From: Platanthera guangdongensis
Taxonomy: Eukaryota; Streptophyta; Magnoliopsida; Asparagales; Orchidaceae
Assembly (NCBI GenBank): GCA_039583875.1
Contig: CM077151.1
Coordinates: 122,951,047 to 123,015,046 of the forward strand
Direction of reading: 5' to 3'
DNA length: 64,000 bases
Made by a program: the position numbers and the translations under genes. The number at the start of each line of letters is the position of its first letter. Within the stretch, counting starts at the first letter, position 1. Under the pieces are notes generated by a model, which had not been told where the DNA came from, ran no database searches, and saw nothing but the letters and a program-made list of their open reading frames with translations. Of this stretch, positions 55,970 to 64,000 are shown in pieces.

Positions 55970-56920
55970 ATGGTCCGAAAGAAAAATAAAGCCAATGTAG
56001 CTGCCCTTGTCCCATCTTTGGTCTGAACCCCCGCTTCAGCACCTTCATCGTCTTGCCTGAAGAAGACAAAAACCGTCGGCCCTCCATTCTCGGCAGGCGC
56101 GACCACTTCGGCACCTTCGACAGCCGATACACTTCCTCTCGCATCCTCTGGGGAGAGACAGGTTATTCTTGACTCCTCCTCTCGCCTCTCTTTTCTTGTA
56201 TCATCTCGCCTATTGACCATGCTATTTTAGGGAAACCTCGTTGATTCCCCCATGCCTGCAAATCCTCCTGACGTTACCGACCAACATTATCAATGCTCCG
56301 ACTTGCCTCAGGAATCCTCACGCCTCTCACGAGGAAATAAGACCTCTCGCGCCTTGTGGGGAACTCTCGCATTCAAAGTAAGTAAACTCATCCTCCCCTT
56401 TCGCTCCACAGATTCCTATTCCCTTCAGGTACATTCGAGACCACCGGTCTAGCCTTCTTGCGAGACCACCCTTCATTATGATCTTCCAATTTTTTGTTGC
56501 GCAGGTATCTAGTTTTACTCGGGTACTGAGGATTCCCTGGCGTCGTCTCCCCTCTCGCCTCTTCCTCGCCCAGATGAGATCGAAGACTACCTGGGTGATC
56601 TTATGGACCATCTAGAGATGAAGTGCTGGACGGCCAGGATGTTTCGAAAATACACTCACGTCATCCAACGGATTGAACGGGAGAAGCAAGCTACCAATCG
56701 GCGCATTGACTGGATGGAAACTGAGTGCGCTCGCCTCTCTGCCGAGGTCGAGGACGATGTCATAATAGATGGGACAGACCCCCAAGCCATCATAAGCGAG
56801 ACTGACCTACATTTCTGTCTCGTGCGCCGCGGTCTTGAAGTCGTCCGCACCTTTCATCTACCCGGTCGCCCTCCATGCGCGGGGTCTTACGGTGGCCGTT
56901 GGAGGTGGCACAAGAATTGA
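55970..56920 (+). pseudogene. Tat-2 antisense gene 1, coiled-coil protein with one intron
   Basis: The start MVRKKNKANVAALVP at 55970 has a stop at 56024. The same frame continues with a Ser/Ala-rich stretch. An intron fits at 56378-56503 (GTAAGT...TTGCGCAG). The last exon (to 56920) begins TEDSLASSPLSPLP and reads EIEDYLGDLMDHLEMK, then a coiled coil (HVIQRIEREKQATNRRIDWM). The Tat-1 equivalent begins AEESLRAAHYSPLPS with the same coiled-coil layout. The second exon is open for over 100 codons. Function unknown. Confidence 0.65.
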
Positions 56921-57298
56921 GGGGTCCTGGCTTCGTCTCGCCTGTTTAAGCATCTCACCTGTTTAATGCTCTCTTATAACTTTGTTGTGTATTGATCGGT
57001 CACCCGCCTGCTTAATTAATAAATTTTTTTTAGATCCCTCTGGATGAGATGCCCGCTTCGTGCGGAACGAAATAATGATAATTTATTATGATATTTTTGT
57101 CAACCTCTTTCATGTTGAGTTTTCGTTATAGCTGTGTTAATTAATCCACTTTTTTATTTTATTTTTGGCTCATCAGAAAAGTCGTTGTGGAGTTCCACTC
57201 CTCGGGCTTAGGAGAGAGAGAGAAGATGAACTGTCGGGATGCCCCATAGACTTCCTCATTCTTACTTTCCCACCCATTTTTCCCCTTTCTCCATCTGC

Positions 57299-57306
57299 TA
57301 TAAATA
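57299..57306 (+). promoter_or_regulatory. TATA box of Tat-2 antisense gene 2
   Basis: TATAAATA followed by a C-run, 164 bp before the ATG at 57463. Same box and C-run as Tat-1 at 13161. Confidence 0.8.
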
Positions 57307-57462
57307 CCCCCCCGGATCCAGAAGCTTTACACTTGCGCTATCGCCTCCTGCTGCTGCTGAGATCTAGAGTTCTCGCCTACTCCTCCTCGCCTACCTCTTC
57401 TCGCACCCCACTTCAGCTTCATTCTTTTTTACTCCTCCTCTATTTCTGTCGTCTCACTCGCT

Positions 57463-57934
57463 ATGGGAAAGAAGAGAGCAGAAGAAGGCGAGGGCCGCAA
57501 CCACTGCAGAAGGCGATTTGTCGACCACGACTTCCCTCCCAGCAAAATCTCTGAAGAGGACTGCAACCGCTTCGCCAGCGAGTTCCTGACTGAGGGGTAT
57601 GAGTATCGCCCGCCAAAGGTCAGCGAGGCAATTAACACCTTCTACTCCAGCGAACTCGCCTTCCCCGTCTCGCACTTCGTTGTGGGGCTAAGACTCCCCC
57701 TCTGGCCAGAGGTAAAACAGGCTTTGAAATACTTCGGGATTGTCCCCACGTAGTTGAACCCAAATGCCATCTCGATGTTGCTCGCTTTCACCAGCTACCT
57801 GTGTCGCGAGTGCATCGAGTTCAGTCTGACTATCTTCCGCAAGTTATTCATCTACCATGGGAAAGACGATGGAGTCTCCTACTTCACCGGCTAGGGTATA
57901 AAGGTGTGTGAGACGCCTAACAAGAACCACCACT
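57463..57934 (+). pseudogene. Tat-2 antisense gene 2, Transposase_28-like, truncated
   Basis: MGKKRAEEGEGRNHCRRRF, then EAINTFYSSELAFPVSHFVVG, GLRLPLWPE, a TAG at 57751, then LNPNAISMLLAF and FRKLF, aligned throughout with Tat-1 antisense gene 2. A second stop lies near 57892. The LTR starting at 57935 removes the rest. The N-terminal domain stays recognisable between diverged copies. Confidence 0.75.
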
Positions 57935-58925
57935 TGTAATACCCCATTTTTTTCCTTTTGAAACATCGGGGTCTTAGGCCCAGAATCGCCGCTTTGCGGT
58001 GACACCTTCAGGGCGTGAAGGGTCATCGCAACAAAAGTAAAGTAAACACAAGTGAGGTAAAAACTCTATCCAAAAGTCCACAATAAAATCACATCAGAGT
58101 AATAATATCTCCACAAAGGGAGAGTCCACAAAATATAATGTACTGAAAATAAGAGCTTAAGCCCGATAAATCAAATCCTCACTACATAGTCACTCAAGAG
58201 GAAGCAAAATAAAACAATACTAAGGTCAGGGGCTCACAGTCCCCGTCGTCTGAACTCCGGTGCTAGACTGCCCCATCTTTAAGTGTGCTGACCTCCGGGG
58301 CTGCTCCTCCATGCTGGGCTCCACGATTCCCTAAATGATGTGGTCTGAAAACCGTTAGTCTATAAGACTAAGTCCTATCATCCCCCACCCCTTCCCCCAT
58401 TGCCCCTAGGCACCGTGCGGAGAGGCAGAAAGTGGAGGACTTAAAGGTGGAGAGTAATCAAGAAACAAATGGCAGCGGACCTATACTAGCAATTTTATAG
58501 TACATGTGGCAGTAAATTAAAGTATGAAACGTAACCTTAACTTATACGAAAATATATAAGCAAGGGATCTTCTACAGGGCTCCCATCATATAAAGAGTCC
58601 CATATCAATTTATACGTTGGGGTGTCGGTTATTAACATCAATATATATATAAAGAATTTAACCTTAATTTATAAACTTGCCCACACAAGCTTATAGACCA
58701 AGGGGTCGTTTTGCAGGGCCTATTGTATAAGCGTCCCATACCATTTATACAATAGTTAACAGGGCTTTTATGATATGATTATGCTATGACATGCTAGTGG
58801 GTTATGATGCTGATGGTTAAAACTCCAAAATTATTTACGGTCACGCGGCGACCCGGCTGTTTTATTTGAGAAAAAGGCGGAAGTGAATTTATTTAAGAAA
58901 ACGGGGCGCGCGTATTTATTTATTT
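57935..58925 (+). mobile_element. Probable Del/Tekay-like LTR, 5' part
   Basis: It begins TGTAATACCCCATTTTTTTCC, the typical LTR start of that group. No gene is visible. It is cut on the right by LTR-X copy 3, so no end or duplication can be checked. Confidence 0.55.
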
Positions 58926-61689
58926 TGGATATAAAAAGGTTTAGATCGAGTTTTAACGAAAGGAGGCAAGTGCACCTATCGTGAGTAGTACAGGATATTC
59001 CGGGTGGAATATCGAGGTCGTATTGTTCTCGGGTCCGGTTCGATTATTTCTACTCTTCCCTGGAGGGGACTATTATTTTACCGATAATTATCTTGTCGGG
59101 ATATTTTATATATAATAAAAAGCAGAAAATGGCAGAAAGAAAAATGAAAGCATGAAGGTGGTGCCGATGAAGAGCTTAGCTCGATGGCACCGAAAAAACA
59201 ATTGAACTAAAATAGACTTTAAATAAAAAGAGCTCCTAAATTTCTAATTAATTAAGGCGGAGACTTGGCCGTGGAGGTTCCACTAAAATGAGCTCACCTA
59301 TCTCTAGGACTATCGCTCACCTGAACGCTAAGACTATTCGACCGAACGTTAGTCCGACGAAGGATTCCTCTTAACGCCCGCATTACGCTAAGAACCCCGC
59401 TATTGGGTGGGGAACCCAATCCGGTAGAGTTGGCGCGCCTCCTCTCTCGAGGGTTAGTGCGGAACTCTCTTTGCCAAGGGGTGATCTGTCCATACGCACG
59501 GCCTCTTGGCGAGCGTATGGAAAACGGAAATAGGGCCCACACATCGATATGTGGTCCTACGCGTCGTTAACTCCGGGCAAACCTTAAGTACTTTTAATTA
59601 ATTAGAAAAATTAGACCTTTAGTTATTTTAAGCTATTTTATCTGTCCCAATGCTCTTCGATGCCGAGGGCTAAGAACTGTTAGCCACTCATCGGAATGGG
59701 GACGGCTTGCGAGAAAAGCAGAAAATAAAGCGATAAAGAAAGCAGTAAATGAAAGCGATAAAATGAAAGCAGTAAATGAAAGCTGAAAATTGCAAGTCCT
59801 ACCCAAACGAGTAGGACTGAAGAAAGCAGTAAATTGCGAGTCCCGGCGCAAATGCGTGGGCGGGAGAAATGAAAGCAGTAAAACGCACACACGCAATTCC
59901 TACTCAAATGAGTAGGAGAAAATAAATGCGGGTCCTACTCAACCGAGTAGGACAAAATAAATGCGACGCACACACACTCTCTCTCGACATAAATGAAAAC
60001 ACACACACTCTACCGAAATAAAATCCAGCCATTAAACTCAAGTGAGTAGGCGGAAAAAAGGAAAATTACAAACTCACGCACTCTACAGAAAGTAAAATAA
60101 GCAAGCGTCATTTAACTCTTAACGAGTAGGCGGAAATAAATGCGCACAAGTACAGAAAAATATAAAAAAACTAAGTTGTCTAAAAATGAAAACAACTGCA
60201 TTTCTACCGCTGGAATGCGGTAGAAATGCACAAAAAGCGAAAATAAAAATTAAACGGGAAGAAAGTTTTGCAAATAAAAATGAAAATGCAAGTGATCGAA
60301 AAATAAAAACGAATACATTTCTACCACTAGAATGCGGTAGAAATGCATAAAAAGAAGACGAAAAAAATGAACGGACAAAAGATTAAAATGAAAAACTAAG
60401 TGCGCGAAAAATTAAAACAACTAAATTATCATTCCTATAACTTGATAAAAACGCTAAAACGTGTAAATAAAGTAAAAAGAAAGAAAAAGTTTTACAACCT
60501 AAAACGAAAAAAGCTAAGTTAAAGAAAAAAGAAAGACACTTTAAAGCGTTTTTACGGGTTATCGGAATGAAATAAAAGCTATAAAAATCTAAGTTAACCA
60601 AAACAAAGTAAAAATAACTAAACATAAAAACAAGAAAACTATACTCATACACTCACACACCCTTATAAAGAAGAACAGAAACTAAGTTAAAACAAAAGCA
60701 AAAAAAATAAGATTGCATAAGGGATGAAACATAGATGAAGTCCAAGGATTGTAATGGAAAAAAAAAACTACAAATGCATTAATAAAAAAGGTTATTACAA
60801 AGCTAAAAAAAAAGAGAAAGAGGGAGAGAAAATATCCCTTACAACACATTTGGATTTCATCCCAGCAGCACTTCCCCTATACAAAATGGATCCAAAAAGG
60901 GAACAGAAATCCAGAGCAGAAGACCGGAATTTATAGAAAAAATTTACATGGGTCACGCCCTTGGTCACGGGCGTGACAGGGGGCGTGACAGTACTATTTG
61001 AGAAGGCGGCCGGCGATTTGACGGGAAAGTGGACTTCGGGCTGGACACGTGTCGGTCTCGCAGGGGTCACGCCCTTGGTCACGGGCATGACAGGGGGCGT
61101 GACAGGCAGGTGGATCTGGGCGCGGGTTGCGCCGAAAGTCTTCGGGCAGGTCTTGTCGGGCTAGCTGGAAAGGTCACGCCCCAGGTCACGGGCGTGACTC
61201 TGGGCGTGTCGGCTGGTGTCGACACTCGATGAATGTCGAGCTGAAAGTGTCGAGTTGAAAATCGTCGAGCGAAAATTGAGTCACGCCCCAGGTCACGGGC
61301 GTGACTCTGGGCGTGACTGTTGGTGTCGACACTCGACGATCGTCGAGATGAATTCGTCGAGTGGAGTGACACGGGCTTGGGTCATGCCCCGTGTCGGGTG
61401 ACACGGGCGTGACCCCGGGCGTGTCAGGCTTTGCTCTTCAAAAATAGCTGACTTCACGGTTTTTGTATTGTCACGCCCTGGTCACGGGCGTGACCAATTT
61501 GTCACGGGCGTGACATGGCATTTTTTTGCAGATTTTTGATTTTTTTCCTGAAAAATAAAATAAAATAAGTTAGTATAATATTTACAAAAATAGGAGCATT
61601 TTATTGAATAAAAATAAGTAAAAACGACAAAAATAAATGAAAACAACTAAATTAATGTACACAAAAATAGGTATATTTACAATTCATCA
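58926..61689 (-). mobile_element. LTR-X copy 3: 3' LTR, about 2.8 kb
   Basis: In minus orientation it starts TGATGAATTGTAAATATACC right after a purine tract (TTAAGTATGGGGG) and ends about 38 bp beyond the conserved AGGCAAGTGCACCTATCG at 58964. Minus-strand TATAAA is at 60930-60935. The R-U5 core is at 58964-59520; 59590-60800 is AT-rich expansion with repeated GAAAGCAGTAAA and GAGTAGGA words. U3 contains the hairpin array at 60951-61515. The left edge at 58926 is inferred from copies 1 and 2. Confidence 0.7.
60951..61515. repeat. Array of GTCACGCCC ... GGGCGTGAC hairpins
   Basis: Six blocks, at about 60951, 61067, 61172, 61281, 61382 and 61471, spaced roughly 90-115 bp. Each pairs GTCACGCCC with GGGCGTGAC across a short loop (9-bp stem), usually followed by a second GGGCGTGAC. 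TCGACGAA/TGTCGACAC words lie between blocks 3, 4 and 5. Confidence 0.93.
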
Positions 61690-64000
61690 AATACCCCCAT
61701 ACTTAAGCTTTTGCTATTCCAGAGCAAAAGTTGGAGATGAACTTATAAGGAATAAAAGAAATCCTAAGTTTAGCTACCGCTTGAATTAATTAAAAGGAAG
61801 ATCAAAATAAACATCCGGGGTTAAAGAATTAAATCCTAATTTATGAAATGTTATGAATAGAGGAACAGTTTCAAAAAGACTTCTAGATAAAATAAAATAG
61901 AAAGCAAAAATTTATTTTTGTTAGTTTAACAAAGATGGATTGGATTTATATAAAAAACTTTAGCTTAAAAGAAGTTAAAGGAAATAATGCAATTTAAAAA
62001 TTATGCTCTCAAAAAAATTTTAAATTAAGTCTAGAATCATTGAAATGAGATAAGTGGTTTGGTGGTTTATGAAGAAGGCTTGGATATTGAGGTGAGGTAA
62101 TTTTTTCTCGAACCTCCAATTTTTTTTCTGAATAGTTAGGAAAATGAAATCTTATTTTCCTAACACATAATAATTTTTTTTCTTTCTTCATAAATAAATA
62201 AATAACTCAATGTATATGCGTAGGAGTAATGAATTTTATCCTCTTACTCCATAACATATAATCTTTTTTTTTAAATATTGGGTGCCTATGTTTACGGAAT
62301 GAAATCTTATTCCCATTGACATAAGATCTTTTAAAGGGATAAAGTAGGGGAAAACATGTCAATTAAGACACGAAAAAAAAATGGAAGTGGGTTTAGGTTT
62401 TTCAAAAAGAAAACTAGCTTTTAATAAAAAAGTTTTGAGAGCAACCTTTTTAAAATGAACGTTCCAATGTTTCTAAAAGCATGAAGTAGAAATAATTGAA
62501 ATCCATGGATGTTATTTTCTAACATAAAAAACGAGCTTCTATTTATAAAATTAGAAGTGGTGGTGAAAAACAAGTTCCCTATTATAAGGAAAAGACATAA
62601 AAAAATTCTTTAAATCTTAACCCCAGACACTTAAATCTATCGAACTTTAATTAATAAACGAATAGTAAGCAAAGAATAACTAAAATTCGCATATAAATTA
62701 ACTCGAAACTAGATTTTTGGAAAGCAAAAAGGGTTAAGATATGGTATATTCGAATTATTTTGTTACATAATTTAACAAAACATTTTTTTGGAATTTTTAG
62801 AGTTTTATCATTTTTTGTGTTGTTTTAATTATTATCTTTTTAGGATTTTTTTAGATTTTTTATCTTTTTAGGGTTTTTGGGTTTTTCTAATTTTTTTTTA
62901 AATTTAGTTTTTGAGGATAAATTATTTACAAGAATGAGGAGAGAAAGAAGAGTTATTTAAAGAAGATAGGGGGGAAAGAGAGATTTTTACAAAAAAAGGG
63001 AAAGTAAAAACTCGATTGCGGCCCCGCGAACAGACTCTTATTTGAATGGTTGGTTCGATGAGTCGACCGTCGCGGGCAGGCAAGACGCAAGTTTTTACAA
63101 AAAAGAAGAAGAGGGGGGAAGAGAGAAATTTTTTTTTTGTTTTGAAGTTTTTTTTTTGTTTGTTTTAATTAAAATTTTTTTGAAATTTTTTGATTTTTGC
63201 ATTTTTTTTTGTATTTTTTTTGTTAAGTACTGAATATAAAAAGTGCAGAATAGGAAAACACCCCCATACTTAAATCCAACATTGTCCCCAATGTTGCAAT
63301 CTAAGTATGCGGAACAGATAATATACAAATTATAATAAGCACAAAAAGAGAAAAGGAGGGTAGGAGCTTCCCTAAGACGAGCGCGGGAGGCCCAGGTTGA
63401 AACCCTGCATTATTTAGAAAAGAAAAAAAGCAAAAAGATAATCATAAAAAAAAAGATACACTCGGCGAAAGAGTGGGTGTGGGCGGTAGGGGGTGACAAG
63501 TGCGTGGGGGAGTCGAAGGTAGCTAAGGCCTTAGCGACCACTGCATGATAAAATGTGATCCCCTAGCGCGCACAAGAATGGAAACGTGCCGAAGCAAAAT
63601 GAAATAAAAGAAAACAAATTAAAATAAAAGAAGTTAAATAAAAAATATATAGATTTATTAATATCAAATTATATTTTTTGGTGTTTTTAAGTAGATTTTT
63701 TTATTTTGTAGTTGCTTTTTTTTAGGTAGGTTTTTTAGTTTTTAGTTTTTTTTTTTATGAAAATAATGAAAATATAAGTTTTTATTTATTATTATGATTT
63801 TTTTTTTTGTTAAGTTTTTCATTTTTTCAAAAAATTTTTTTTTAATTTTTTTTTAATTTTTGTTTGTTTTAGAGTGTTTTTTTTTTGTTTTTTTTTTTTC
63901 AAAAACAATAATGAAAATAAAAATATATATTTTTTTTTGTTAAGGTTTTTTTTCATTTTTTGGAATTTTAGTTTTTTAGTTTTTTTTTTTTTTAGTTTTA
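61690..64000 (-). other. Internal region upstream of the LTR-X 3' LTR, very AT-rich
   Basis: No domain is recognised on either strand. Homopolymer A and T runs dominate. Two copies of ACCCCCATACTTAA (61693-61706 and 63260-63273) are each followed by a perfect hairpin. On the minus strand the first copy serves as the purine tract of the LTR. The element body would continue beyond the window. Confidence 0.55.

Larger units (their letters stand above)
55044..57934 (-). mobile_element. Tat-2: 3' LTR and antisense genes of a second Tat element
   Basis: It starts TGTTGAAACC inside Copia-D. The LTR, polypurine tract and two antisense genes match Tat-1 in order and spacing. Gag-pol is absent: at 57935 another LTR begins. 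Tat-2 is clearly diverged from Tat-1, so the shared layout is informative. Confidence 0.9.

Noticed and set aside
61029..61404. ORFs across the GTCACGCCC hairpin array
   Set aside because: Same repeat effect, open in opposing frames.

Overview
The window looks like plant nuclear DNA, most likely an angiosperm. It is made almost entirely of LTR retrotransposons inserted into one another. I see no convincing host gene, rRNA, tRNA gene, organelle DNA or bacterial feature. The plant assignment rests on Ty1/copia polyproteins with initiator-Met-tRNA-type primer sites, a Ty3/gypsy element with the doubled RNase H of the Tat lineage, and plant-style TATA boxes and introns. The species cannot be named from this sequence.

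Left flank (1-9295). In order: a probable gypsy LTR (1-2599), an element end with its LTR (2600-4151), a gypsy RT scrap (4152-4349), a plus-strand copia remnant (Copia-B, 4350-7819), an inverted fragment of a Tat LTR (7820-8090), and the first of three related large LTRs called LTR-X here (8091 to about 9295).

Centre (about 9296-49298). One minus-strand copia element (Copia-A) is the host for three later insertions. Its 5' LTR is at 46958-49298. Its body lies in four pieces: 46345-46957, 36903-38015, 23500-24240 and 9296-11004. The gaps hold Tat-1 (11005-23499, TSD AACAT, minus strand), Copia-S (24241-36902, TSD TGAAT, plus strand) and Copia-C (38016-46344, minus strand). Removing Tat-1 or Copia-S rejoins the Copia-A reading frame at the junction. 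Copia-C is itself split by a complete solo LTR of the LTR-X family (40512-42500, TSD ATGCT).

Right flank (49299-64000). A gypsy-like LTR with a 108-bp C tract (49503-50922), a decayed minus-strand copia (Copia-D, about 51589-55043) interrupted by a second Tat element (Tat-2, 55044-57934), a further gypsy-like LTR start (57935-58925), and the third LTR-X copy (58926-61689) with an AT-rich internal region running off the window.

How the parts work together. Each autonomous element would supply Gag, protease, integrase, reverse transcriptase and RNase H for its own replication; all copies here carry stops or frameshifts. Two kinds of extra gene stand out. Tat-1 and Tat-2 carry a pair of genes antisense to gag-pol, each with its own TATA box, and introns are visible in three of the four copies. 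Copia-S carries a long ORF after pol, preceded by a splice-acceptor-like site, with a nuclear-localisation-like basic stretch and no membrane segment. Several LTR families also hold dense arrays of a short, CpG-containing, often palindromic motif: TCGACGAA and TGTCGACA, AGTCCGC, or GTCACGCCC/GGGCGTGAC. One of these, TCGACGAA, recurs in unrelated families. That recurring motif and the antisense gene pair are the best candidates for something undescribed.
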